NCBI RefSeq assembly: GCF_004519545.1
Contig: NZ_SDKM01000005.1
Span: forward strand, 1 to 59,436
Direction: 5' to 3'
Origin: Nocardioides guangzhouensis
GTDB taxonomy: Bacteria > Actinomycetota > Actinomycetes > Propionibacteriales > Nocardioidaceae
DNA: 59,436 nt
This document shows positions 32,979 through 40,982 of the stretch, one piece after another. Every line of letters begins with the position of its first letter. Positions within the stretch are counted from its first letter, which is position 1. The translations under genes and the position numbers were made by a program. A model generated the notes under the pieces. It had not been told where the DNA came from, ran no database searches, and saw nothing but the letters and a program-made list of their open reading frames with translations.

Positions 32979-33880
32979 CCCGCGAACCGCACGCCCCACG
33001 AGCAGCCGCACGCCGGATGCGCCGGCCACGGCGTCAGCGGCAGCATGAGGCCCGGGTCGACCTGCAGCGTCGCCGACCAGGACCGCGGTCGCCGACCGTC
33101 GATCCAGCCGACCAGGTCCCGGACCGCCCAGGCCAGCGCCAGCTCGAGCAGGTCGTGGGGGACCGGATCGGGGAAGCCGACCCGCGGTCGGCCCACCTCG
33201 GCGTACTGCTGGAGCACCAGGGACCGCCGGGGGTCCACCTCGGTGTGGTGCGCATCCACGCAGCGCACGCACGAGGTCTGCCCCGGAACCACGAACGGAC
33301 CGACCCGCACCACGCCGTCGACCAGTGTCACGAGCAGGTGCGGCCGGTCGGCGCGCATCCAGGTGTCGGTGAGAGCCCGGTCGGGCTCGGTGCGGGCGAC
33401 CAGCAGCACCGGACCGCCGTCACCCTCCGCGACCCCGGCCTCCGCGAGCAGCGCCCGGCAGCGGGCCGCGCTGCGCGGTGCCCGCTGGTGCAGGACCCGG
33501 ACCGGCGCCCGGGCACGGGCCCGGAGCAGGTCGCCGGCGGAGGTGCCGTGCTCGGCGAAGGTGGCGGCCACGGTCTCGGCGGTACGCCGGTCCCGCGCCG
33601 CCCCGACCGCGGACAGCAGGTCGTCGCCGTCGACGACCAACCCGCGGTCGAGCAGGTCGGAGCAGAGCCGAGCCACTCGCGGCGACAAGGCCGACGGGTG
33701 CGGCGGCGGGCTCCCCGCGAGCAGGCCGTCGAGCACGGTCCGGACCTCCGCGGTGTCGGGTGCGACCAGCGCGATCCGCGCCTCCAGCCCGACCTGGAGC
33801 TGGCCGTCGGCGCGCCGGCACACCCGGGCCCCGGGCCGCAGCAGTGGCCGGGCGGGGTAGGCGGGGTGCGGGCGGCTCAT
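32975..33880 (-). CDS. TOMM-cyclodehydratase-like / ThiF-like protein (orphan)
   Basis: 301 residues from ATG 33880 (MSRPHPAYPARPLLRPGARV). The N-terminal third resembles the leader-peptide-binding region of azol(in)e-forming cyclodehydratase partner proteins. The C-terminal part has a QTSCVRCVDAHH pair, a DLVGWIDG segment and a final HPACGCSW, giving four Cys likely to bind one zinc as in E1/ThiF-like C proteins. In this family the zinc domain is often retained without adenylation activity, and no GxGxxG nucleotide loop is visible. No YcaO partner, dehydrogenase or precursor peptide gene is nearby, so a role in a modified-peptide pathway cannot be claimed. The homologue next to whiB7 in other actinobacteria is likewise solitary, as far as I recall. 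Confidence 0.6.
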   Translation of the reverse strand: MSRPHPAYPARPLLRPGARVCRRADGQLQVGLEARIALVAPDTAEVRTVLDGLLAGSPPPHPSALSPRVARLCSDLLDRGLVVDGDDLLSAVGAARDRRTAETVAATFAEHGTSAGDLLRARARAPVRVLHQRAPRSAARCRALLAEAGVAEGDGGPVLLVARTEPDRALTDTWMRADRPHLLVTLVDGVVRVGPFVVPGQTSCVRCVDAHHTEVDPRRSLVLQQYAEVGRPRVGFPDPVPHDLLELALAWAVRDLVGWIDGRRPRSWSATLQVDPGLMLPLTPWPAHPACGCSWGVRFAG

Positions 33881-33944
33881 GGCGCCGACCCTCGCACAGG
33901 AGCGTCCGGCGACGCGGCCGTCGTCCACAGGCCCCGCGAGACAC

Positions 33945-33980
33945 GCGACGGCGCGGTCCCCGGTGGGACCGCGCCGTCGC
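33945..33980 (-). terminator. perfect 16-bp hairpin downstream of the DUF5679 gene
   Basis: GCGACGGCGCGGTCCC (33945-33960) pairs perfectly with GGGACCGCGCCGTCGC (33965-33980) around CGGT. It begins 20 nt after the minus-strand stop at 34000, so it probably ends that transcript despite having no T-run. Confidence 0.6.
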
Positions 33981-33999
33981 GAGATGGATCGTGGGCTGC

Positions 34000-34158
34000 T
34001 CAGGCCTTGCCGAGGATCCGGTTGAGGTTGGTGCTGCAGACCGGGCAGGTGGCCTTGGCCATCCGGGTGCCCTTGTCGTTCACCTTGACCTCGCCCGTTG
34101 CCTCACGCTTGGCCTTGCACTTCACGCAGTAGAACTCGCCGCTCCAGGTCTCCGCCAT
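34000..34158 (-). CDS. DUF5679 small zinc-ribbon protein
   Basis: 52 residues from ATG 34158, preceded by AAGGAGG at a spacing of 5. Sequence MAETWSGEFYCVKCKAKREA ... CPVCSTNLNRILGKA with two CxxC pairs. This matches the DUF5679 family, short actinobacterial proteins probably binding one zinc; the segment YCVKCK--RE is the hallmark. Function unknown. Confidence 0.85.
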   Translation of the reverse strand: MAETWSGEFYCVKCKAKREATGEVKVNDKGTRMAKATCPVCSTNLNRILGKA

Positions 34159-34367
34159 GACGGCCTCCTTGCCTGATTCATCTGTATCGGTCGTCGCGAC
34201 GGGGGTTCAGGGAAGCCCGCCGGGGTCGGATGTCGTTCCCTCCGACCACCACGACCCTACGGCACGCTCACGCGAGGGTGTGGGAGGCGCCCCCGCACGC
34301 TCAGGCGTGGCGCACGCCGCACCGGGACGGCCTGCCGGCACCCTGACCCGTCGGTAGGGTGCCCGGC

Positions 34368-35195
34368 ATGGCCCCCGACGACCGTCCGGATCCCACCCTG
34401 ACCCACCCTGCCCTGACCCACCTGCGTCTCGAACGTCCGGCACCCGGTGTGGTCCGCCTCGTGCTCGACAACCCCGAGCAGCGCAACGCGATGTCGGAGG
34501 AGATGACCGCGTCCTGGGTGCGCGCGGTGGACGCTCTCGCCGACGACCGCGACGTACGCGTGGTCGTGGTGACGGGCGAGGGCAGTGCGTTCTGCTCGGG
34601 CGGCAACACCTCCTGGATCGCCAGCGAGCCCGACGCAACCGTCGACCACCTGCGCGACCGGATGATGCCGTTCTACCGGGCCTGGCTGTCGATCCGCCGG
34701 CTCGAGGTGCCCACCATCGCTGCGGTCAACGGCCCGGCCATCGGGGCCGGGCTCTGCCTGGCGCTGGCCTGCGACCTCCGGTACGCCGTCGCCAGCGCGA
34801 AGCTCGGCGCCCCGTTCGTGCGGCTGGGCATGCACGCCGGGATGGGCGGCACCTGGCTGCTGCCGGACGTGGTCGGCGAGGCGGCGGCCCGCGACCTGCT
34901 GCTCACCGGCCGGGTGGTCGACGCCGACGAGGCGCTGCGGCTGGGGCTGGTCTCCCGGGTGGCGCCGGCAGGGGACCTGGACGCGATGGTCGCCGAGGCG
35001 GCCGAGGGCATCGCGGCGAACGCGCCGATCGCGACCCGCTACACCAAGGTCGCCCTGGCCAGGGGCCACGCCGACCTCGAGGCCTGCCTGCAGTGGGAGG
35101 CGCTCGCGCAACCGGTCACGCTGGCCACCGCCGATCTCCAGGAGGGGATCCGGGCGGCCGCCGAGAAGCGGGCGCCGCGGTTCACCGGCCGGTGA
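34368..35195 (+). CDS. enoyl-CoA hydratase/isomerase family protein
   Basis: 275 residues from ATG 34368. Crotonase fold: RLVLDNPEQRNAMSEEMTAS, VVVTGEGSAFCSGGNTSWIA (first oxyanion-hole strand), IAAVNGPAIGAGLCLALACD (second oxyanion Gly), RYAVASAKLGAPFVRLGMHA, then a C-terminal helical trimerisation region. The usual first catalytic Glu position has MHAGMGGTWLLP, so hydration versus isomerisation cannot be settled. It acts on acyl-CoA thioesters in fatty-acid or side-chain degradation. Monocistronic. Confidence 0.88.
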   Translation: MAPDDRPDPTLTHPALTHLRLERPAPGVVRLVLDNPEQRNAMSEEMTASWVRAVDALADDRDVRVVVVTGEGSAFCSGGNTSWIASEPDATVDHLRDRMMPFYRAWLSIRRLEVPTIAAVNGPAIGAGLCLALACDLRYAVASAKLGAPFVRLGMHAGMGGTWLLPDVVGEAAARDLLLTGRVVDADEALRLGLVSRVAPAGDLDAMVAEAAEGIAANAPIATRYTKVALARGHADLEACLQWEALAQPVTLATADLQEGIRAAAEKRAPRFTGR

Positions 35196-35233
35196 GCCAG
35201 GCGGCCGTCCGACCCGGGACCGGGCAGGAGAAG

Positions 35234-35313
35234 AGGCCCCCTGTCGGCATCCCCACGCTTGCCTTCCCCTTGCGAACGTGGAGGTGCCCGCCGAAGCGGA
35301 CGACCGGGGGCCT
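35234..35313. ncRNA. candidate structured RNA or complex hairpin, unidentified
   Basis: AGGCCCCC (35234-35241) pairs perfectly with GGGGGCCT (35306-35313). Inside are TCG/CGA, a stem CCACG (35253-35257)/CGTGG (35277-35281) and a small CCGC-CGAA-GCGG hairpin, together giving a three-way junction. No ORF with coding bias covers it. It starts 38 bp after the crotonase stop, so it could be a terminator, but the branched layout is more elaborate than needed. I do not recognise it as a known RNA family. Confidence 0.35.
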
Positions 35314-35370
35314 CATCGGCGCCCAACCTAGGAGGGTTTCCCGGAGGCGTCAACGGAGCTCCGTCCACCC

Positions 35371-35448
35371 CTGTGGACAAGGCTGTGGACAACCCTGTGG
35401 AGGTGGCGCGGTTGACTGTGGACCACGTCGGGATGAGGCTGTGGACAC
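35371..35448. other. cluster of DnaA-box-like sites
   Basis: CTGTGGA occurs at 35371, 35383, 35395, 35416 and 35439, all in one orientation. The first two extend to CTGTGGACAA, the exact complement of the actinobacterial DnaA box TTGTCCACA; the others match it in six to eight of nine positions. Spacings of 12, 12, 21 and 23 bp keep the sites on roughly one helical face. No AT-rich unwinding region or dnaA/dnaN gene lies beside them, so a titration or regulatory site is likelier than an origin. Confidence 0.45.
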
Positions 35449-35534
35449 CCCGCCCGCGACCCGCCGTACCCCGGGGCTGAGCAGGCACGATGCCGCCCGG
35501 CCGGGTGTGGAGAAAAGAAACTCCGGAGGAAATC

Positions 35535-36581
35535 GTGGCTGACGGGACCGAGGGCGGGTACGCCGCCGGGCCGGTCGCCGCGCTACGCCGGATCGCGTTC
35601 CTGCTCGAGCGGGCCCGCGAGGACACCTTCAAGGTCAAGGCGTTCCGCAGCGCCGCCGCCACGGTGCTCCCGATGCCCGCGGCCGACCTGGCCGCCCACG
35701 TCGAGGCCGGCACGCTCACCGACCTGCCCGGGATCGGCAAGAGCTCGGCCCGGGTGATCACCGAGGCCTGGCACGGGCGGATGCCCGAGCGGCTGGCCCG
35801 GCTGGAGCGCGAGCAGGCCGGGCCGCTGGCCCCCGGCGGGGCCGACCTGCTGGCCCGGATCCGGGGAGACCTGCACTCCCACTCCGACTGGTCCGACGGC
35901 GGGTCGCCGATCGAGGAGATGGCGTTCACCGCGATCGAGCTCGGCCGCGACTACCTGGTGCTCACCGACCACTCGCCGAGGCTGAAGGTGGCCCGCGGGC
36001 TGAGTGCCGAGCGGCTGGCGCGACAGCTCGACGTCGTCGACGCGGTCAACACGCACCTGGACGGGTCGTTCCGGCTGCTCAAGGGCATCGAGGTCGACAT
36101 CCTCGACGACGGCAGCCTCGACCAGACCGACGCGATGCTGGCCCGGCTCGACGTCCGCGTCGCGAGCGTGCACTCCAAGCTCGCGATGGAGTCGCCGGCG
36201 ATGACCAGGCGGATGGTGACGGCGGTGCGGAACCCGCGCACCAACGTCCTCGGCCACTGCACCGGCCGCCTGGTCACCGGCAACCGCGGCACCCGCAACC
36301 AGAGCCAGTTCGACCCACGCGCGGTGTTCGAGGCCTGCGCGGAGAACGACGTCGCGGTCGAGATCAACTCCCGGCCCGAGCGGCGCGACCCGCCCACGAA
36401 GCTGCTGGAGCTGGCCCGCGACACGGGCTGCCTGTTCTCGATCGACAGCGACGCGCACGCGCCCGGCCAGCTCGACTTCCTCGCGTACGGCGCGGAGCGG
36501 GCCGAGGCGGCCGGGATCGACCCCGACCGCATCGTCAACACCTGGCCCGCGGACCGCCTGCTGGCCTGGGCGAACCGATAG
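35535..36581 (+). CDS. PHP-domain phosphoesterase with N-terminal helix-hairpin-helix region (PolX-like)
   Basis: 348 residues from GTG 35535, preceded by GGAGGA. Residues 10-100 resemble the helical and HhH DNA-binding part of family X polymerases (ALRRIAFLLERAREDTFKVK, LTDLPGIGKSSARVITEAW). The PHP domain has metal ligands in GDLHSHSDWSDGG, VLTDHSPR, KGIEVDIL, VASVHSK, LGHCTGR, EINSRPER and IDSDAHAPGQLDF. There is no polymerase palm between them. Probably a DNA-related or small phosphate ester hydrolase. The cluster of DnaA-box-like sites lies just upstream of its start and might affect its expression. Confidence 0.85.
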   Translation: MADGTEGGYAAGPVAALRRIAFLLERAREDTFKVKAFRSAAATVLPMPAADLAAHVEAGTLTDLPGIGKSSARVITEAWHGRMPERLARLEREQAGPLAPGGADLLARIRGDLHSHSDWSDGGSPIEEMAFTAIELGRDYLVLTDHSPRLKVARGLSAERLARQLDVVDAVNTHLDGSFRLLKGIEVDILDDGSLDQTDAMLARLDVRVASVHSKLAMESPAMTRRMVTAVRNPRTNVLGHCTGRLVTGNRGTRNQSQFDPRAVFEACAENDVAVEINSRPERRDPPTKLLELARDTGCLFSIDSDAHAPGQLDFLAYGAERAEAAGIDPDRIVNTWPADRLLAWANR

Positions 36582-36591
36582 ATTCCTTGGC

Positions 36592-37149
36592 ATGGACCGC
36601 CCCGAGATCGAGGTACGCCGCTCGAAGCGGCGCCGCCGTACGGTCTCGGCGTACCGCGACGGCGACAAGGTCGTGGTCCTGATCCCGGCCACCATGACCC
36701 GGGCGCAGGAGTCGCAGTGGGTGGACACGATGGTGGCCCGGCTGGAGCGGTCGGAGAAGCGGAAGCGGCCGAACGACGCCCAGCTGGCGCGGAGGGCACG
36801 GGAGCTGTCCGACGCCTACCTCGGCGGGATGGCGAAGCCGGACAGCGTCCGCTGGGTCACCAACCAGAACGCCCGCTGGGGGTCGTGCACGCCCGGAGAC
36901 CGATCGATCCGGCTGTCGTCGCGGCTGCAGGGGCTGCCGTCGTGGGTGGTCGACTACGTGCTGGTCCACGAGCTCGCGCACCTGCTGGAGCACGGCCACA
37001 CGCCGGAGTTCTGGGCGTGGGTCGACAACTACCCGAGGGCCGAACGGGCCAAGGGCTACCTCCAGGGCTACTCCTCGGCCGCGCACCTCGAGCCGCCGCC
37101 GGGCTCGGAGGACGACGAGGACACCCCGGTCGACGACGTCGAGCGCTGA
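36592..37149 (+). CDS. YgjP-like (DUF45) metallopeptidase-fold protein
   Basis: 185 residues from ATG 36592. VRRSKRRRRTVSAYRDGDKV at the start and RWVTNQNARWGSCTPGDRSI, RLSSRLQGLPSWVVDYVL, VHELAHLLEHGHTPEFWAW are typical of the YgjP/WLM-type family with an HELAH zinc site and a downstream His. E. coli YgjP has been reported as a UTP pyrophosphatase, so the role may not be proteolysis. It lies 10 bp after the PHP gene and is probably cotranscribed. The C-terminus is acidic. Confidence 0.85.
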   Translation: MDRPEIEVRRSKRRRRTVSAYRDGDKVVVLIPATMTRAQESQWVDTMVARLERSEKRKRPNDAQLARRARELSDAYLGGMAKPDSVRWVTNQNARWGSCTPGDRSIRLSSRLQGLPSWVVDYVLVHELAHLLEHGHTPEFWAWVDNYPRAERAKGYLQGYSSAAHLEPPPGSEDDEDTPVDDVER

Positions 37150-37162
37150 CGACCCAGCGGGG

Positions 37163-37732
37163 TCAGCGGCTCCGCAGCCGGTCGCGGCCCAGCGCGACCA
37201 GCTCGACCAGGTCGGGCTCCGGCTCGGGCAGCGCGTCGGCCGGCCACCACCGTACGTCCAGCGACTCCGCGCTGACCGCGTGGTCGGCGCCCGGCGCGGC
37301 GACCGCGACGAACCGGACGTCGAGGTGGTGGACCCCGCCGCGCGGGTCGCAGAACGGCACCGGGTGCTCGCTGAGCTGCACCGGCACCGGGTCGAGGGAG
37401 AGCCCGGCCAGGCCGGACTCCTCCCGGGCCTCGCGGGCGGCGGCCTCCACGAGGGACCGGTCGCCGGCCTCGCAGTGCCCGCCGAGCTGGAACCAGCGCC
37501 GGGCCTTCGCGTGCAGCGTGAGGAGCGCCGCGTCCCCGTCCGCCGAGAGCACCAGGGTGCTCGCGGTGAGGTGGTCCGGATAGCACTCCCGGCGCATCCC
37601 GTCCCCGTGCGCGCGCAGGTGCGTGACGTAGCGGTCCCGGGCTGCGGCCTGGCCGGGCGTGGGCGGAACCCAGCCGGTCAGGGTCGCCAGCGCGTCGACG
37701 TGGAGCGGGTCGGCCGGTGCGCCGGCGCTCAC
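37163..37732 (-). CDS. Nudix hydrolase
   Basis: 189 residues from GTG 37732, overlapping the stop of the DUF2342 gene. Nudix box GGHCEAGDRSLVEAAAREAR continuing EESGL, with HHLDVRFVAVA downstream. It hydrolyses a nucleoside-diphosphate-linked compound; substrate unknown. Coupled to the metalloprotease-like gene upstream on the same strand. Confidence 0.88.
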   Translation of the reverse strand: MSAGAPADPLHVDALATLTGWVPPTPGQAAARDRYVTHLRAHGDGMRRECYPDHLTASTLVLSADGDAALLTLHAKARRWFQLGGHCEAGDRSLVEAAAREAREESGLAGLSLDPVPVQLSEHPVPFCDPRGGVHHLDVRFVAVAAPGADHAVSAESLDVRWWPADALPEPEPDLVELVALGRDRLRSR

Positions 37733-39042
37733 TTCTCGGGGTCGGTGTCCGGGGTGGTCCCCGGGTCGGGGCCGTCGCCCCTGCCCTCGTCGAGCAGCTG
37801 GCGCAGCCCGGCCTCGAAGTCGTCGTCGCTGAGCTCCTCCGGCGAGCCGACGTCCTCACGGAAGCCGAGCGGGTCGTCGAGGTCGGCGGCGGTGGGCAGC
37901 AGGTCGGGGTGCAGCCACACGGCGTCGCGGGCCTCGATGCCCTGCCGGGTGCGCAGCGAGCCCCACAGCGTCGAGGCGTCGCGCAGCCGGCGTGGGCGCA
38001 GCTCGAGCCCGACCAGCGCGGCGAAGGTCTCCTCCGCGGGACCACCGGCGGCCCGGCGGCGGCGTACCGCCTCCTGCATCTTCGCGGCGGCGGGCATCCA
38101 CTCGTGGGTGGCCTGGCCGACCACCTCGTCGACCCAGCCCTCGACCAGCGCGAGCGTGGTCTCCAGCCGGCTCAGCGCGGCCTCCTGTTCGGGCGTCTTG
38201 GCCGGCTCGAAGAGGCCGCCCTCCAGCGCCTTCTGCAGCGCGGCCGGGTCGGAGGGGTTGAGACCCTGGATCTGCTCCTCGATGCCCGCGGTGTCGATGG
38301 TGATGCCGCGGCCGTAGTCGGCGACCGCGGAGAGCAGGTGCTCCCGCAGCCACGGCACGTGCGCGAAGAGGCGCTGGTGGGCGGCCTCGCGGAGCGCGAG
38401 GTAGAGGAGCACGTCCTCCTCCGAGACGTCGAGGCCCTCCGCGAACGCGGCCACGTTGGTCGGCAGCAGCGCCGCCTTGCCGGCGGGTCCGAGCGGGAGG
38501 CCGATGTCGGAGGCGGTCAGCACCTCGGTGGCGAGCCCGCCGAGCGCGGAGCCGACCTGGCTGCCGAACATGGCGCCGCCCATCTGGCCGAGCATCCCGA
38601 TCAGCGGTCCGGCCATGGCGCGGGCGTCCTCGGGGAGGGCGTTGCCCATCGCGCCCACGACGCTCTCGGCGACCGGCTCGACCAGGCGCCGCCAGACCTC
38701 GCGGGTGGATTCGACCCACTCGGCGCGGCTCCACGCCGCGGTGGAGGTGACGCCCGAGGAGAACGTGGTGGCCTCGTCCAGCCAGTGGTCGGCGAGACGG
38801 ACGCTGTCGGCGACCTGGTCCTGCTGCCGCTGCGTGGGGGAGGGGTCGGGCTGCTGCGCGACGGCGCGGCGGGCGATGTCGCCGGCGAGCGTCCAGTTCA
38901 CGGGGCCCTCGTGCGGCGTCATCATCGCCTGCACCTGGCTCATCAGTCCGGCCAGGTCGGGCATCTGGCCGCCGCCGAAGAACTGCTCGAAGGGCGTGCC
39001 CTTGAAGGGGTTGTCCGGCTGCTCACCGGGGTTGTCGCTCAT
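37729..39042 (-). CDS. zinc-dependent metalloprotease-like protein, DUF2342 family
   Basis: 437 residues from ATG 39042. A low-complexity start (NPFKGTPFEQFFGGGQMPDL) precedes the domain. Landmarks are VNWTLAGDIARRAVA, a Gly/Met-rich PLIGMLGQMGGAMFGSQVGS, LPTNVAAFAEGLDV, LYLALREAAHQRLFAHVPWL (the family's zincin-like E-AAH segment), ALVEGWVDEVV and a C-terminal DAVWLHPDLLPTAADL segment. The mycobacterial homologue sits in the same neighbourhood with the PDZ/Lon and UPF0182 genes. Biochemical role not established; the acidic tail is poorly conserved. Confidence 0.85.
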   Translation of the reverse strand: MSDNPGEQPDNPFKGTPFEQFFGGGQMPDLAGLMSQVQAMMTPHEGPVNWTLAGDIARRAVAQQPDPSPTQRQQDQVADSVRLADHWLDEATTFSSGVTSTAAWSRAEWVESTREVWRRLVEPVAESVVGAMGNALPEDARAMAGPLIGMLGQMGGAMFGSQVGSALGGLATEVLTASDIGLPLGPAGKAALLPTNVAAFAEGLDVSEEDVLLYLALREAAHQRLFAHVPWLREHLLSAVADYGRGITIDTAGIEEQIQGLNPSDPAALQKALEGGLFEPAKTPEQEAALSRLETTLALVEGWVDEVVGQATHEWMPAAAKMQEAVRRRRAAGGPAEETFAALVGLELRPRRLRDASTLWGSLRTRQGIEARDAVWLHPDLLPTAADLDDPLGFREDVGSPEELSDDDFEAGLRQLLDEGRGDGPDPGTTPDTDPEK

Positions 39043-39109
39043 GCCCCCAAACTACTCGGGGACCGGTGAGCCGGTCGATGCGGGCGAGCCGGCGGTTACG
39101 CTCCGTCCC

Positions 39110-39580
39110 ATGACCGCTTCACCGTCGTCCGCCCCGTCGTCAGGGTCGTCCGCGCCCGACCCGCGGGTGCGCCTCGTCGCGCTGCGCGAGACCCCGCTGT
39201 CGGTGGACGAGGTGCTGGCCGCGCTGGACGACGACGCGTCGGGCGGCCTGACCCTGTTCGTGGGGCGGGTGCGCGACCACGACGGCGGCCGCGGCGTGAC
39301 CGGTCTGGACTACTCGGCGCACCCGACGGCCGAGGCGACGCTGCGTGCGGTGTGCGACGAGGTCGCGGGGGAGTACGACGTGCTGGCGCTGGCCGCCGTT
39401 CACCGCACCGGCCCGCTGGCGATCGGCGACGCTGCCGTGATCGTGGCCGTGGCCGCCGCGCACCGTGGCGAGGCGTTCGTCGCGTCGCGGGCCCTCATCG
39501 ACCGGCTCAAGGACCGGGTGCCGATCTGGAAGCACCAGGTCTTCGCCGACGGGGACGAGGAGTGGGTTGGCGCGCCCTGA
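39110..39580 (+). CDS. moaE: molybdopterin synthase catalytic subunit MoaE
   Basis: 156 residues from ATG 39110; the first 20 are a Ser/Pro-rich extension. Then TLFVGRVRDHDGGRGVTGLD, YSAHP, AAVHRTGPLAIGDAAVIVAV, AAAHRGEAF and RLKDRVPIWKHQVFADGDEE give the MoaE fold with the conserved Arg, His and Lys of the active site (KHQ). It transfers sulfur with MoaD to make molybdopterin. No MoaD is adjacent. Divergent from the DUF2342 gene by 67 bp. Confidence 0.92.
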   Translation: MTASPSSAPSSGSSAPDPRVRLVALRETPLSVDEVLAALDDDASGGLTLFVGRVRDHDGGRGVTGLDYSAHPTAEATLRAVCDEVAGEYDVLALAAVHRTGPLAIGDAAVIVAVAAAHRGEAFVASRALIDRLKDRVPIWKHQVFADGDEEWVGAP

Positions 39581-39607
39581 CCACGCACGCGCGCGAGTCG
39601 TGACACA

Positions 39608-39898
39608 GTGACCCTCATGGACATCCTGCTGTGGTTGGTGCCTCCGGTCGTCGTGACCGTGCTCGCCATGGTGCTCGTGACGTGGCTCGGGCGCCACGGA
39701 CAGCGGGAGGTCGACCGCGACGTCGCCGTCCAGAAGCTCGCCCGGGCGCTCCGCAAGGAGCACCCCGGCCAGCGTCGACCCGGTCCGGCGACCTCGCGAC
39801 CGCGTGACCGGAGCACCGGCATCGCGGTGCGGCCCTCCTCCCGCGCGAACGACCAGGCACCCCGCCGTACCCACGGCGACGACAAGCGCACGGCCTGA
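39608..39898 (+). CDS. small single-pass membrane protein
   Basis: 96 residues from GTG 39608 (ATG 39617 would remove three). One membrane helix at about 5-27 (DILLWLVPPVVVTVLAMVLV), then a basic, Pro/Arg-rich cytoplasmic tail. I do not recognise a family. It follows moaE by 27 bp and precedes the PDZ/Lon gene by 38 bp on the same strand, so it may share their transcript. Confidence 0.65.
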   Translation: MTLMDILLWLVPPVVVTVLAMVLVTWLGRHGQREVDRDVAVQKLARALRKEHPGQRRPGPATSRPRDRSTGIAVRPSSRANDQAPRRTHGDDKRTA

Positions 39899-39936
39899 CT
39901 CCGGTCCCTGTTGTGCCGGGTGTCATCCTTGGCCGC

Positions 39937-40980
39937 ATGAGTCGGCGCTCCCTGGCGACCGCGATCGCGGTGCCGCTGCTGGTCGGGCTGTGGGTTGCTG
40001 CAGCCCTGCTGCCGGTTCCCTACGTCACCTACCACCCCGGGTCGACCACCGACATGCTCTCCGAGATGGGGGGCAAGGAGCGGATCCAGGTCACCGGCCA
40101 CCCGGCCTACTACGACGACGAGAGCGGCGCGCTGCGGATGACCACGGTGTCGGTCACCCCGCCCCAGGAGGACGTCTCCATCTTCGAGGCGCTGACGGCC
40201 TGGGTGAGCAAGGAGGAGGCCGTCGAGCCGTACCTCGCGGTCTACGACAAGGGCGAGACCGACAAGCAGAGCGACACCGAGGGCGCGGTCGACATGGTCT
40301 CGTCCCAGGACGCCGCGATCGTGGTCGCGCTCGACCAGCTCGGCTACCACCTCACGCCGCACGTGCAGGTCAACGACGTGGTCGCCGGCGCCCCCGCCGA
40401 CGGCAAGCTGCGCAAGGGCGACCGGATCCTGGAGGTCAACGGCGCCAAGGTCACCTCGACGAAGAACGTCGTCGACGCCGCCGACACCGGCAAGCCGATG
40501 ACGGTCGTCGTACGCCGCGACGGCAAGCGCCGGACCGTGCAGGTCACGCCCAAACAGACCGCGGACGGCCCGCGCATCGGCGTCAGCGTCGGTCCCGCCT
40601 ACGACTTCCCGTTCGACGTCTCCGTGCTCATCGACCCGCGCATCGGCGGGCCCAGTGCCGGCCTGATGTTCAGCCTGGCCATCTACGACACGCTCACCCC
40701 CGGCCCGCTGACCGGGGGCCACGACATCGCCGGCACCGGCGAGATCCGGACCGACGGCACGGTCGCGCCGATCGGCGGCATCGCGCAGAAGGTGGTCGGC
40801 GCCCGCGACGCCGGCGCCGAGCTGTTCCTGGTGCCGGACGCCAACTGTGCGGAGGCCCTCGGTGCCCCGCGCGGCGACATGCGGCTGGTCCGGGTCAAGA
40901 CGATGCCCGACGCGCTCGCCTCGATCCAGAAGTTCGTCAAGGACCCGGACGCCGACCTGCCGTCCTGCGAGAAGGAGTGA
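39937..40980 (+). CDS. membrane-anchored PDZ / Lon-type (S16) serine protease, YlbL-like
   Basis: 347 residues from ATG 39937 (a GTG at 39913 is less likely). One N-terminal membrane helix (ATAIAVPLLVGLWVAAALLP) is followed by an extracytoplasmic region, a PDZ domain (about 130-205, VNDVVAGAPADGKLRKGDRI) and a Lon proteolytic domain with GGPSAGLMFSLAIYD (Ser about 237) and PIGGIAQKVVGARDAGAEL (Lys about 283) as the Ser-Lys dyad. It is a cell-surface protease with the layout of Bacillus YlbL and the mycobacterial homologue beside UPF0182. Overlapping or closely spaced downstream genes suggest an operon. Confidence 0.9.
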   Translation: MSRRSLATAIAVPLLVGLWVAAALLPVPYVTYHPGSTTDMLSEMGGKERIQVTGHPAYYDDESGALRMTTVSVTPPQEDVSIFEALTAWVSKEEAVEPYLAVYDKGETDKQSDTEGAVDMVSSQDAAIVVALDQLGYHLTPHVQVNDVVAGAPADGKLRKGDRILEVNGAKVTSTKNVVDAADTGKPMTVVVRRDGKRRTVQVTPKQTADGPRIGVSVGPAYDFPFDVSVLIDPRIGGPSAGLMFSLAIYDTLTPGPLTGGHDIAGTGEIRTDGTVAPIGGIAQKVVGARDAGAELFLVPDANCAEALGAPRGDMRLVRVKTMPDALASIQKFVKDPDADLPSCEKE

Positions 40981-40982
40981 CC

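Noticed and set aside
35371..35448. Chromosomal replication origin
   Set aside because: The boxes fit DnaA, but there is no AT-rich unwinding element and none of the usual origin genes (dnaA, dnaN, rpmH, gyrB) nearby.
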